Of a stretch of DNA of 64,000 nucleotides, positions 46,816-55,211 are shown piece after piece. The notes under the pieces are model-generated. The model had not been told where the DNA came from, made no database searches, and saw only the letters and a list, made by a program, of their open reading frames with translations. Position 1 is the stretch's first letter. Every line of letters begins with the position of its first letter. Location of the stretch: positions 186,001-250,000 of the forward strand of contig NZ_JAFFJU010000003.1 of the NCBI RefSeq assembly GCF_016924655.1, given 5' to 3'. Source of the stretch: Sphingomonas arenae (GTDB lineage: Bacteria; Pseudomonadota; Alphaproteobacteria; Sphingomonadales; Sphingomonadaceae). The position numbers and the translations under genes are program-made.

Positions 46816-47454
46816 ATGATCAAGAGACGCCTGCTCCTGCCGCTCGCCGGAGCGATGTGCCTGTTCGCGTCCGCCTGTACGTCGGTTGGCGGCGGGGGAG
46901 GTTGGAACAGCCCTTACGTCCTCGCGCGTCACGGAAAGACGATCAACGTCGGCAACGGAGCCGTCAGTGTCATTCCGCCGCGCGACTGGAACCGGACCCA
47001 GCGAAGCATTCTCTTCTCCGATGTGCGCTGGGTCGAGGACTGGACACTCAACGGTCCATATCTCGACGGGATCAGCTTCGTCACGGCTCTGCCGGACAAC
47101 GAGCGGCTGGTGCGGGAATCCCGGCGAGCCGACCGCCAGGTGCCGAAGTTCCGGCGGGAGATGACCGCACCGGAAGTCGCCTCTCTGATCGAGACCTGGT
47201 TCCGGGTTCGCGGTGGCACGGTAGATTTCCGCACGTTGTCGCTCGCTCCACGGCCGTTCCTTGGTGCCAATGGTTTCCAGTTCGACTTCGAGCATCTCGA
47301 CAGCGACGAGCTCTGGCGCAAGGGCAGGGCGGTCGGTGCGGTGATCGACGGCCGGCTATACCTGATGCTCTACGATGCGGCCCGCTCTCATTACTATGAT
47401 GCGGCGCTTCCGGATTTCGAGGCCATGGTTGCCTCGGCTCACCGGCGCCGGTGA
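46816..47454 (+). CDS. Lipoprotein of unknown function, third of the M48 cluster
   Basis: A 212-residue lipoprotein. GAGG at 46803-46806 lies 9 nt before the ATG at 46816; an ATG at 46807 is an alternative. The lipobox is LFASACTS, followed by a Gly-rich linker (VGGGGGW). The mature domain begins YVLARHGKTINVGNG, then has VIPPRDWNRT and GISFVTALPDNERLV, and ends LYLMLYDAARSHYYDAALPDFEAMV. This looks like a compact beta-rich domain; I cannot name it. The gene starts 11 bp after the M48 stop and most likely belongs to the same transcript. Confidence 0.86.
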   Translation: MIKRRLLLPLAGAMCLFASACTSVGGGGGWNSPYVLARHGKTINVGNGAVSVIPPRDWNRTQRSILFSDVRWVEDWTLNGPYLDGISFVTALPDNERLVRESRRADRQVPKFRREMTAPEVASLIETWFRVRGGTVDFRTLSLAPRPFLGANGFQFDFEHLDSDELWRKGRAVGAVIDGRLYLMLYDAARSHYYDAALPDFEAMVASAHRRR

Positions 47455-47501
47455 TCTTCACGGTTCGGGAACCCAAGCGCGGCCTGCCCGCTTGATCCCG
47501 C

Positions 47502-48092
47502 ATGAGCAGCGACAAGCATATCTCCGGCGTGGACGACGCAACGGCGATCGAAGACGCCGATGTCGCCGTGGCTGAGGCCACCGTGCCTTACGCGGATCAT
47601 CTGGCCGTGGAGCTGCTGGGAGAGCTCAGCGATTTCACAGATCAGGAGCCGCTCTACGCGGCAACGGGAGCGGTGATCGCTGTGGGGCTCGTCCTGCGTG
47701 ATGCGAAGACCATTCGCGCCGGCACGCGGATGCTCGCGTCGCACCTTCTCGCCACGGCGTTGCGGGGCGTCGTCAAACATCTCGTCGACCGCACCCGCCC
47801 CGATGCAGCCGTTCGGAACGGCCATTATCACATGGGGTCCGGCGAACGCTACGAGCGCGACTTCAACAGCTTCCCATCCGGACATACGGCGGGAGCGGTT
47901 GCGGTCGCCCGGGCTTTCTCCCGTGAATACCCCCGCCAAGCGCCGCTCGCGCTCGCCAGTGCGGCCGCCAGTGGTGCCGCGCAGGTGATCCGGTGCTCCC
48001 ACTACCCCAGTGACGTGGTGGTCGGGGCGGGAATCGGCGCCTTGGCAGAAGTTGGCATCGACCGGCTGATGCGCTGGTCCAGCCGCTATTGA
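47502..48092 (+). CDS. PAP2-family phosphatase
   Basis: A 196-residue PAP2/acid phosphatase superfamily membrane protein. The three catalytic motifs are visible: VKHLVDRTRP (KxxxxxxRP), FPSGHTAGA (PSGH) and RCSHYPSDVVVG (SRxxxxxHxxxD with the usual SR replaced by RC). Four or five hydrophobic helices surround them. Substrates of relatives include undecaprenyl pyrophosphate and phosphatidic acid; the one here is unknown. The stop overlaps the end of a convergent small ORF. Confidence 0.9.
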   Translation: MSSDKHISGVDDATAIEDADVAVAEATVPYADHLAVELLGELSDFTDQEPLYAATGAVIAVGLVLRDAKTIRAGTRMLASHLLATALRGVVKHLVDRTRPDAAVRNGHYHMGSGERYERDFNSFPSGHTAGAVAVARAFSREYPRQAPLALASAAASGAAQVIRCSHYPSDVVVGAGIGALAEVGIDRLMRWSSRY

Positions 48093-48226
48093 TTGTCGTT
48101 GGCCGCATAGCGTTTCCGCCAGCGTCGACGAAGTTTCGCACGGACCATCGGGTCGTCCGGGACGGGCTCCAGCGGTTCCGCCGGGTCCAACGGCGGAATG
48201 TCGGGCTCGGGCGGCCTGGTCGCCAT
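48086..48226 (-). CDS. Small Pro-rich/basic protein (46 residues)
   Basis: An ORF below the usual cut-off. It begins MATRPPEPDIPPLDPAEP and ends in a strongly basic KLRRRWRKRYAANDNQ. The ATG overlaps the stop of the upstream 80-residue ORF as TGATG, which favours both being translated. An acidic/proline N-half with a basic C-tail suggests nucleic-acid or membrane-surface binding. I think I have seen similar tails (RWRKRYAANDN) in sphingomonads, but no function is known. Confidence 0.6.
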   Translation of the reverse strand: MATRPPEPDIPPLDPAEPLEPVPDDPMVRAKLRRRWRKRYAANDNQ

Positions 48227-48468
48227 CAGCCGATTGGCGAGATGGGCGTGGGTGACGGATCGCCGCCAGGCACCGCTGGCGACGGAACGTCGATCGAGGG
48301 AGCCGTGCCGGGCTCTTCGGCCGGAGCCTCGGTCGGCTGGCCGGGCGCTTCGACAGGTGTCTCGCTCGGCTGTCCGGGCTGGCTCGGCTGGGCGGGCTCC
48401 TGGCCGGGCGCTGGGTTCCCCGGCTCGAAGCCCGGTGCGTCGTCGGGAAATGGTGGAAGCTGCTGCAT
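48226..48468 (-). CDS. Small Pro/Glu-rich protein (80 residues)
   Basis: Starts MQQLPPFPDDAPGFEPGN and is dominated by Pro, Glu, Gly and Ser, with repeated PxQP/APxxP units. It has no signal peptide and is predicted disordered. No good ribosome site precedes the ATG, which keeps confidence moderate; the opposite strand also has an open frame here. The TGATG overlap with the 46-residue ORF is the main support. Confidence 0.5.
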   Translation of the reverse strand: MQQLPPFPDDAPGFEPGNPAPGQEPAQPSQPGQPSETPVEAPGQPTEAPAEEPGTAPSIDVPSPAVPGGDPSPTPISPIG

Positions 48469-48563
48469 GGCCAGGTAACGGCTGACCCGATGCTCGGTTG
48501 CTCGGCTCGACGCGGCTTGCCCCTTCGTCTCACCTTGCTATAGGGCGCGCCTTCAGATCGTCC

Positions 48564-48648
48564 GCGCGCGTGGCGGAATTGGTAGACGCGGCAGATTTAG
48601 GTTCTGTTGTCGAAAGATGTGGGGGTTCGAGTCCCTCCGCGCGCACCA
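48564..48648 (+). tRNA. tRNA-Leu(TAG)
   Basis: A class II tRNA with acceptor GCGCGCG, D-arm TGGCGGAATTGGTAGACGC, anticodon arm GCAGA-TTTAGGT-TCTGT (anticodon TAG, reading CUA), a short variable arm, T-arm GGGGGTTCGAGTCCCTC, acceptor CGCGCGC, discriminator A and encoded CCA at 48646-48648. Confidence 0.97.
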
Positions 48649-48704
48649 GTCCGCCAGCTCGTCGGGCATCACACAAGATTTCAGTCACAGGATTCTATTT
48701 CATC

Positions 48705-50339
48705 ATGCAGAGCGTCGAGACCGAGAACCAGGGCCTGAAGCGGGCATACAAGCTCACCATCCCCGCCGCCGATATCGACGCGCGGATTGATCAGGAGGTG
48801 AAGCGTCTCGCTCCCCAGATCCGGATGCCCGGTTTCCGTCCCGGCAAGGTTCCCGCCAACCTCATCCGCAAGATGCATGGCGAGAGCCTCCAGGGTCAGG
48901 CGCTGGAAACCGCGGTCCAGGAGGGTGTGCAGAAGCTGCTGACCGACAACAAGCTGCGTCCCGCGATGCAGCCGCAGATCGCGCTCGACGAAGGCTATGA
49001 ACATGGCAAGGACGCCGAAGTCAGCGTCAGCCTCGAGACCCTGCCTGACGTGCCGGAGCCGCAGATCGAAGGCCTGAAGCTCGAGCGCCTGACGCTTGAG
49101 GTGGACGAGAGCGCGATCGACCAGCAGCTGGAGCAGCTAGCCTCGTCGCAGCGCAGCTACGATGACGCCCCGGAAGGCCATGCGGCCGCCAACGGCGACC
49201 AGCTCGTGATCGACTTCGTCGGCAAGGTCGAGGGCGTCGCCTTCGAGGGTGGCACGGGCACGGACATGGCGGTGGTGCTCGGATCGGGCACGCTGATCCC
49301 GGGCTTCGAGGACCAGCTGGTCGGAGTGAAGGCCGGTGAAGAACGCACCATCGAGGTGACCTTCCCCGAAGATTATCCGTCCGAGAACCTCAAGGGCGCG
49401 GCGGCGACCTTCGACATCACGGTGAAAGCCGTGAAGCTCGCGGGTGAGGCGAAGATCGACGACGACTTCGCCAAGAACCTGGGCCTGCAGAGCCTCGATC
49501 AGCTGCGTGGACTGCTCAAGGATCAGCAGTCGCAGGAGCTGAACGGCCTGACGCGCACCCACATGAAGCGCCGCCTCCTCGACCAGCTCGCCGAAACGCA
49601 CCAGTTCGAAGTGCCGCCGTCGATGGTTGAGGCCGAGTTCCAGAACATCATGCAGCAGCTGCAGCATGAGGCGAGCCACGAGGCCGACCCGCAGGCCGCG
49701 CTGGACGAGATCAAGACGGAAGAGGCTGAGTATCGCAAGATCGCGGAGCGGCGCGTGCGTCTTGGGCTGCTCCTCTCGGAGATCGGCCAGGCGAACGGCG
49801 TGGACGTGACCCAGCCGGAAATGAACCGGCTGATCGCTCAGGCGGCCCAACAATACCAGCCCAAGGACCGCGAGCGCTTCGTTCAGTACATCCAGCAGGA
49901 GCCGATGGCAGCGGCCCAGCTGCGCGCGCCGCTCTATGAGGACAAGGTCGTCGACTTCCTCTTCTCCAAGGCGGAGATCACGGATCGCCCTTCCACTCGC
50001 GCCGAGATCGAGGCGGACCTCGAGGCCGAGGAGGGGCACGTCCATGGGCCCGGCTGTGGCCACGATCATGCACACCACGCCGCCCCTGCGCCGAAAGCGA
50101 AGAAGGGTGGCAAGGGTAAGAAGGTCGCTGCTGAGGACACGGGGGACGCTTCTGTTGCCGACGCAGCTCCGGCGGAGGCCGATGCAGCCGCGGAAGCGGT
50201 AAAGCCGGCCAAGAAGCCGAAGGCTGCCAAGCCGGCAAAGGGCGCGGTCGAGGCCGAGTCCGACGCGCCCCAGCCCGCGGAGCCGGTCAAGGACCATGCT
50301 CCCGCCAAGCCGAAGAAGACCAAGAAGGCCTCCGCGTAA
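48705..50339 (+). CDS. tig: Trigger factor (ribosome-associated chaperone) with long charged tail
   Basis: Ribosome-bound chaperone and peptidyl-prolyl isomerase that meets nascent chains. From the ATG at 48705 it is 544 residues, longer than E. coli Tig (432). The ribosome-binding motif is in MPGFRPGKVPANLIRKM. The FKBP-type PPIase domain spans about 160-245 (DQLVIDFVGKVEGVAFEGG, VTFPEDYPSENLKG). The C-terminal chaperone domain follows. After residue about 440 the protein continues in a His-rich patch (HVHGPGCGHDHAHH), which could bind metal ions. A Lys/Ala/Pro-rich disordered tail follows. The tRNA-Leu gene lies 56 bp upstream. Confidence 0.96.
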   Translation: MQSVETENQGLKRAYKLTIPAADIDARIDQEVKRLAPQIRMPGFRPGKVPANLIRKMHGESLQGQALETAVQEGVQKLLTDNKLRPAMQPQIALDEGYEHGKDAEVSVSLETLPDVPEPQIEGLKLERLTLEVDESAIDQQLEQLASSQRSYDDAPEGHAAANGDQLVIDFVGKVEGVAFEGGTGTDMAVVLGSGTLIPGFEDQLVGVKAGEERTIEVTFPEDYPSENLKGAAATFDITVKAVKLAGEAKIDDDFAKNLGLQSLDQLRGLLKDQQSQELNGLTRTHMKRRLLDQLAETHQFEVPPSMVEAEFQNIMQQLQHEASHEADPQAALDEIKTEEAEYRKIAERRVRLGLLLSEIGQANGVDVTQPEMNRLIAQAAQQYQPKDRERFVQYIQQEPMAAAQLRAPLYEDKVVDFLFSKAEITDRPSTRAEIEADLEAEEGHVHGPGCGHDHAHHAAPAPKAKKGGKGKKVAAEDTGDASVADAAPAEADAAAEAVKPAKKPKAAKPAKGAVEAESDAPQPAEPVKDHAPAKPKKTKKASA

Positions 50340-50435
50340 GGGGACCCGCCGGTTCTGCGCTTGCCGGACGCCCCGTCTTGCCCTTACCAGCGGGCAGGGC
50401 AGGGCTCCGGCACGCTCGGCTTATTCGGGGGTGAG

Positions 50436-51416
50436 ATGACTTTAGCCACGCAGCCGCGGATTGCCGTGCTGCTGCCTTGTTACAATGAGGAGGCGGCGAT
50501 CGCGCAGACGGTCGCCGGCTTCCGTGCGGCACTGCCGGCTGCGACCGTGTACGTCTACGACAACAACAGTAACGACCGCACTGTTGAGGTGGCGCGTGCA
50601 GCCGGGGCCGTGGTCCGGAGCGAGCGGCAGCAGGGCAAGGGACACGTGGTCCGCCGCATGTTCGCGGACATCGACGCCGACGTTTACGTCATGGCCGACG
50701 GGGACCTGACTTACGATCCGCACGCGGCGCCCGCGATGGTCGACATGCTCCTGGCCGAGCAGCTCGATATGGTCGTGGGCACGCGGCAGCACGAGCAGGA
50801 TGAAGCCTACCGCGGCGGCCACGTGCTCGGAAACAAGCTCTTCACCGGGCTTCTTTCTGGTCTGTTCGGGCGAAGTTTCACCGATATCTTCAGCGGTTAC
50901 CGCGTGTTCTCGCGAAGGTTCGTGAAGAGCTTCCCAGTGCTGTCGTCCGGCTTCGAGATCGAGACGGAGATCAGCGTCCATGCGCTCGAACTGCGCCTGC
51001 CAGTGGGTGAACTGGTCACGAACTACGCGGCCCGGCCAGAGGGTTCGGCTTCCAAGCTCTCTACCTACCGCGACGGCTGGCGCATCCTGAAGACGATCGC
51101 GACGCTTTATCGCATTGAGCGACCCGTCCTGTTCTTCGGAACGATCGGTGCTGCACTCGTGCTTGCCGCGCTGATCCTCTCCGTTCCTCTGGTAATTACC
51201 TACCTCGACACTGGCCTCGTGCCGCGCTTCCCGACCGCAATTCTGGTGACGGGCATGATCATCGTGGCGACCCTCTGCTTCTTCGCCGGCCTGATCCTCG
51301 ACACCGTGACCCGCGGCAGGCGGGAGGTCCGACGCCTGGCATACCTGAGTTTTCCAGCACCATCGGTGTCGCAGAACTGCAACACGGTGCAACAAAGCTC
51401 GGCAATCGGCCATTAA
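50436..51416 (+). CDS. Family 2 glycosyltransferase, membrane-anchored (DPM/GtrB-like)
   Basis: A 326-residue GT2 enzyme from the ATG at 50436 (MTLATQPRIAVLLPCYNEE). The GT-A domain has YDNNSNDRTVEVAR and the DxD-type ADGDLTYDPH. It is followed by FTDIFSGYRVFSRRFVKSF and two C-terminal transmembrane helices (VLFFGTIGAALVLAALIL and TAILVTGMIIVATLCFFAGLI). This is the layout of polyprenyl-phosphate sugar transferases. The sugar and lipid acceptor are unknown. A Cys/Gln/Ser-rich end follows the last helix. It lies between tig and the TonB receptor. Confidence 0.92.
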   Translation: MTLATQPRIAVLLPCYNEEAAIAQTVAGFRAALPAATVYVYDNNSNDRTVEVARAAGAVVRSERQQGKGHVVRRMFADIDADVYVMADGDLTYDPHAAPAMVDMLLAEQLDMVVGTRQHEQDEAYRGGHVLGNKLFTGLLSGLFGRSFTDIFSGYRVFSRRFVKSFPVLSSGFEIETEISVHALELRLPVGELVTNYAARPEGSASKLSTYRDGWRILKTIATLYRIERPVLFFGTIGAALVLAALILSVPLVITYLDTGLVPRFPTAILVTGMIIVATLCFFAGLILDTVTRGRREVRRLAYLSFPAPSVSQNCNTVQQSSAIGH

Positions 51417-51492
51417 CGGGTAGGTTAACGCCTCACAGTTTGTCAGCCTCCCTTCCGCACCATTAGGCGGTGCACGTGATAGGGGGAATATC

Positions 51493-54363
51493 ATGTCGAT
51501 CTCGCGCGTATCCTTGCGCATCGGCGGCGCTTCGTTGGCGTTGGCCGCCGGTCTTGCCTTTCCGGCCGCAGCACAAAGCACCGAACCGCCCGCGGATGTC
51601 GCGGACGCGCAAGCCTCTCCGGCTGGGGAGACCCAGGCGGGGCAGGAAATCGTCATCACGGGTTCGCGCATTCGGCGCGATCCGCTGAACCAGGATTCGC
51701 CGATCGTCTTCGTCGACGACACGGACATCGCCAAGACCGGTCTCAACTCCGTCAACGACGTGCTGCAGCGGCTGCCCAGTTCGGGTGGCGGTCTGAATGG
51801 CAAGTTCAACAATTCGGGTAACTTCGGCAATCCGCCCGACGGCGGCGGAGTCGGTGCGGGCGCGGCTGAGATCGACCTTCGCTATCTCGGCTCCAAGCGC
51901 ACGCTGGTGCTGGTCGACGGCTTGCGGTTCGTCAACGCGACCTCCGCCTCGGGTGTGCCGGGCTCGGTCGACCTCAACGCCATCCCCGAGGCGATGATTG
52001 AGCGGATCGAGGTGCTGCAGGATGGCGCATCGGCTATCTATGGCTCCGACGCGATCGCCGGCGTGGTCAACATCATCACCAAGCAGCGCCAGAAGGGTCT
52101 CGAAGCCCGGGCCCAGCTTGGGACGTACGACGACGGGGACGGCCAGAGCCAGAACTACCAGCTCAGCTGGGGCAACGGCGAGGGCCCCACGCAGCTCGTG
52201 GTCGGCGCGAACTTCGTAAAGCAGAACCCGATCAGCTCGGGCGACCGGGCGATCTCGTTGTTCCCGAACCCCTATTCGACGAGCTGCACCGAAGGTGGCT
52301 GCAGCTCGGGAACTCCGTTGGGCCGCTTCATCGTTTTCCCGTCTGTCGATCCTCGAGAGGACCTGACCCTCATTCAGGCACTCCCGCCCGGCACGATCCC
52401 GACCATCGCTAATTTCCGGCCTTTCGCCGCGGATGGCTCCGACCGGTTCAACTTCGCGCCGTTCAACTTCATCCTGACGCCGCTGAAGCGTTACGGAGCG
52501 TTCGCGAACGTTCGGCAGGAATTTGGAAACGACATCAACCTGTCCGGCAAGATCGTCTGGAACCGGCGCGATTCCAAGAACCAGGCGGCGCCCCTGCCGC
52601 TGTTCGTCGGCCCGGACGGGGGCAACGGCAACCTTCTCGACCGCATCTCGATCGACGTCACCAATCCGTTCAATCCGTTCGGGGTCACTCTGGAATCAGG
52701 GTTCAACCTCGACGGCACGCCCAACGGTAACACGGCCAATTATGCCTTCATCGGCCGCCGCGTCGTCGAAGGCGGGCCGCGTCGCTACAACCAGACCGTG
52801 AAGACGCTGTACGGAACGGCCACTCTCGACGGGAAGTTCGGCCTTCTCGGCCGTAACTGGTACTGGGACGTGAATGGCTTGTACGGCCGCAACAAGGCGA
52901 ACCAGACGGTATTCGGCAACATCAATGCCGCCAACCTTGCCCAGGCTCTGGGACCGGTTGCGAACTGCACCGGCGCCTGCGTGCCGTTCAACATCTTCGG
53001 CGGCGCAGGATCCATCACCCAGGCGATGCTCGATTATGTGAGCTTCACGCAGCGGGACAGCAGCCGGCAGAAGCTCTGGGGCGTCAGCGCCAACCTCTCG
53101 GGTAGTCTGCTCTCTCTCCCAGGCGGCGACCTGGGCGTTGCGATCGGTTACGAGCATCGCGATTACAGCGGTCGCTTCGATCCCGATCCAACAGTCGCGG
53201 CCGGCCTCGGGTCGGACATCCCGGCACTTCCCACCAAGGGCGGCTACAATGTTGACGAGCTGTATGCGGAGCTGAACGCGCCGATCGTCGCAGACCGTCC
53301 CTTCTTCGAGCTGCTGGAGCTGAATGGTGCGGTCCGCTATTCGGACTATAGCCGCTCCGGATCCACTACGACCTTCAAGGGCGGCGTGAACTGGAAGCCC
53401 GTGGCGGACCTCCGGCTCCGGGCATCCTATTCCGAGGGTTTCCGGGCTCCTACCATCGGCGAACTGTTCGGAACGCCTTCCCGCTTCGACCAGGAACTGA
53501 ACGACCCGTGCTCGGCGGACCAGAACCCGACCGGTCAGATCGCCGCGAACTGCGCCACGTTGGGCGTGCCCGCCGGCTACCAGCAGAACAACCCACAGCT
53601 CTCGGTTCTGACCAGCGGCAACGAAGACCTGAAGCCGGAAACCTCCAAGGGCTGGAACGTAGGGGCGGTGTATAGTCCGTCCTTCATCCCGCGCTTCTCG
53701 GTTGAGGGCAATTATTACCGCATCAAGATCAAGGATGCGATCTTCGCGGCTGCCGGCGAAATCCTGGCGCGCTGCGTCGCATCCTTGGACCCGGTGGCCT
53801 GCGCGGCTGTCACCCGCACGGCGACAGGCCAGATCGCCCAGATCTCGGGCGTTCTGGGTAACGTCAACAGCATCAAGACCGATGGTCTCGATCTCAACGT
53901 CACCTATCGCACGCCCAAGGCCAATTGGGGCACACTCGGCTTCACGCTGAACAACACCTTCCTGTTCAACTACGACGTGATCGTACCGACGGCGGATGGA
54001 ACGGCCACGATCGACCGGGAAGGGACGGAACAGGGTAGCCCGGACCAGGCTTTCCCCAAGCACAAGGCGATCGGCATCCTGGACTGGGACGGCGAGCACT
54101 TCGGCGTGTCGCTCACCGGTCGCTACATCAAGAGCGTGACGGAATCGCAGAACGGGAACAAGCTCAACAGCCGGCTCTACACCGACCTGCAGTTGCGCTG
54201 GTCCGGGATCGATGAGGACCGGTTCGGCTTCGCGGTCGGCGTAAACAACCTGTTCGACAAGGACCCGCCGGGCTGCATTAGCTGCGGCCTGAACAACTAC
54301 GATCCGGGCACCTACGATGTGCCTGGCCGGTATCTCTACGCCCGAGCAACCGTGAAGATGTAA
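51493..54363 (+). CDS. TonB-dependent outer-membrane receptor
   Basis: A 956-residue receptor for high-affinity uptake across the outer membrane. The signal peptide ([14 protein letters not shown]) leads to the plug domain with the start [36 protein letters not shown] and [21 protein letters not shown]. The rest is a 22-strand barrel with [18 protein letters not shown] and a C-terminal strand ending [19 protein letters not shown] pair sits in an extracellular loop. The substrate cannot be told; this RIRRDPL-type subclass is expanded in sphingomonads and often imports carbohydrates or aromatics. A strong terminator follows. Confidence 0.95.
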   Translation: MSISRVSLRIGGASLALAAGLAFPAAAQSTEPPADVADAQASPAGETQAGQEIVITGSRIRRDPLNQDSPIVFVDDTDIAKTGLNSVNDVLQRLPSSGGGLNGKFNNSGNFGNPPDGGGVGAGAAEIDLRYLGSKRTLVLVDGLRFVNATSASGVPGSVDLNAIPEAMIERIEVLQDGASAIYGSDAIAGVVNIITKQRQKGLEARAQLGTYDDGDGQSQNYQLSWGNGEGPTQLVVGANFVKQNPISSGDRAISLFPNPYSTSCTEGGCSSGTPLGRFIVFPSVDPREDLTLIQALPPGTIPTIANFRPFAADGSDRFNFAPFNFILTPLKRYGAFANVRQEFGNDINLSGKIVWNRRDSKNQAAPLPLFVGPDGGNGNLLDRISIDVTNPFNPFGVTLESGFNLDGTPNGNTANYAFIGRRVVEGGPRRYNQTVKTLYGTATLDGKFGLLGRNWYWDVNGLYGRNKANQTVFGNINAANLAQALGPVANCTGACVPFNIFGGAGSITQAMLDYVSFTQRDSSRQKLWGVSANLSGSLLSLPGGDLGVAIGYEHRDYSGRFDPDPTVAAGLGSDIPALPTKGGYNVDELYAELNAPIVADRPFFELLELNGAVRYSDYSRSGSTTTFKGGVNWKPVADLRLRASYSEGFRAPTIGELFGTPSRFDQELNDPCSADQNPTGQIAANCATLGVPAGYQQNNPQLSVLTSGNEDLKPETSKGWNVGAVYSPSFIPRFSVEGNYYRIKIKDAIFAAAGEILARCVASLDPVACAAVTRTATGQIAQISGVLGNVNSIKTDGLDLNVTYRTPKANWGTLGFTLNNTFLFNYDVIVPTADGTATIDREGTEQGSPDQAFPKHKAIGILDWDGEHFGVSLTGRYIKSVTESQNGNKLNSRLYTDLQLRWSGIDEDRFGFAVGVNNLFDKDPPGCISCGLNNYDPGTYDVPGRYLYARATVKM

Positions 54364-54384
54364 GCGCTGCAAGGCGCTTGAGTG

Positions 54385-54419
54385 GAGGGCGGTCCCGTGC
54401 TGGGCCGCCCTCTTTCTTT
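54385..54419 (+). terminator. Rho-independent terminator of the TonB receptor gene
   Basis: GAGGGCGG (54385-54392) pairs with CCGCCCTC (54405-54412), extended by CCC/GGG across a one-base bulge, with a 5-nt loop and a following TTTCTTT. It is 21 bp after the stop. Confidence 0.9.
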
Positions 54420-54488
54420 GGGCGCTTGAACCTTTGCGCCAACCGCCCGATGTAGGCGGCACATCAACCCAAGGACACGCACATTCCC

Positions 54489-55151
54489 ATGGATCACCAG
54501 GACATCGCCTCCGCTCTCGTTCCCATCGTCATTGAACAGTCCAACCGGGGCGAGCGCAGCTTCGACATCTATTCGCGGCTGCTGCGGGAGCGGATCGTCT
54601 TCATCACGGGCCCGATCGAGGATCACATGTCCTCGCTAATCACGGCCCAGTTGCTCTTCCTCGAGTCCGAGAACCCGAAGAAGGACATCTTCATGTACAT
54701 CAACTCGCCGGGCGGCGTGGTGACCGCCGGTCTCGCGATCCATGACACCATGCAGTACATCCGCCCGCGCGTCGGCACCGTCTGCATCGGCCAGGCCGCC
54801 TCCATGGGCAGCTTCCTGCTGGCCGCCGGTGAGCCGGGGATGCGCGTGGCGCTTACCAACAGCCGCATCATGATCCACCAGCCCTCAGGCGGCGCCCAGG
54901 GCATGGCTTCGGACATCGAGATCCAGGCCCGAGAGATCCTGCGCATGCGGACGCGCCTCAACTCGCTCTACGCCAAGTACACGGGCAAGCCGATCGAGGA
55001 CATTGAAGCGGCGATGGACCGCGACAAGTTCCTCGAAGCGGACGAGGCCAAGGAATTCGGCCTGATCGACGAAGTGTTCGAAAAGCGCCCAGACGTCGGC
55101 GGAGACGGCGAGGGCGGCGCCACAGGGATCGGGAACGGCACGCCCGCCTGA
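54489..55151 (+). CDS. clpP: ATP-dependent Clp protease proteolytic subunit ClpP
   Basis: The serine peptidase chamber of ClpXP/ClpAP. It has 220 residues. The catalytic triad is Ser105 ([10 protein letters not shown]), His130 ([10 protein letters not shown]) and Asp179, with the spacing of E. coli ClpP. The region [19 protein letters not shown] forms the oxyanion and handle area. A short propeptide probably precedes the mature enzyme. A Gly-rich tail ([15 protein letters not shown]) ends the protein. clpX is not next: the NUDIX-DUF47 gene and the phosphate transporter lie between. Confidence 0.97.
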   Translation: MDHQDIASALVPIVIEQSNRGERSFDIYSRLLRERIVFITGPIEDHMSSLITAQLLFLESENPKKDIFMYINSPGGVVTAGLAIHDTMQYIRPRVGTVCIGQAASMGSFLLAAGEPGMRVALTNSRIMIHQPSGGAQGMASDIEIQAREILRMRTRLNSLYAKYTGKPIEDIEAAMDRDKFLEADEAKEFGLIDEVFEKRPDVGGDGEGGATGIGNGTPA

Positions 55152-55211
55152 CCCAAGGCACCTTGCTGAGACGGGGCGGCGGAAGGCCTTGCGCTTTCCG
55201 CCGTTCTTGTC

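Noticed and set aside
48089-48478. Plus-strand 129-residue open frame
   Set aside because: Gly/Ser/Arg-rich sequence without a domain or ribosome site; the antisense pair with TGATG coupling is better supported.
49137-50297. 386-residue minus-strand frame opposite tig
   Set aside because: Leu/Arg-rich antisense shadow of trigger factor.
51413-51428. CtrA-like site TTAA-N8-TTAA upstream of the TonB receptor
   Set aside because: The spacer is 8, not 7, and a single imperfect match is expected by chance.
52696-54462. 588-residue minus-strand frame opposite the TonB receptor
   Set aside because: Shadow of the receptor gene; composition rich in Arg/Val/Gly with no domain pattern.
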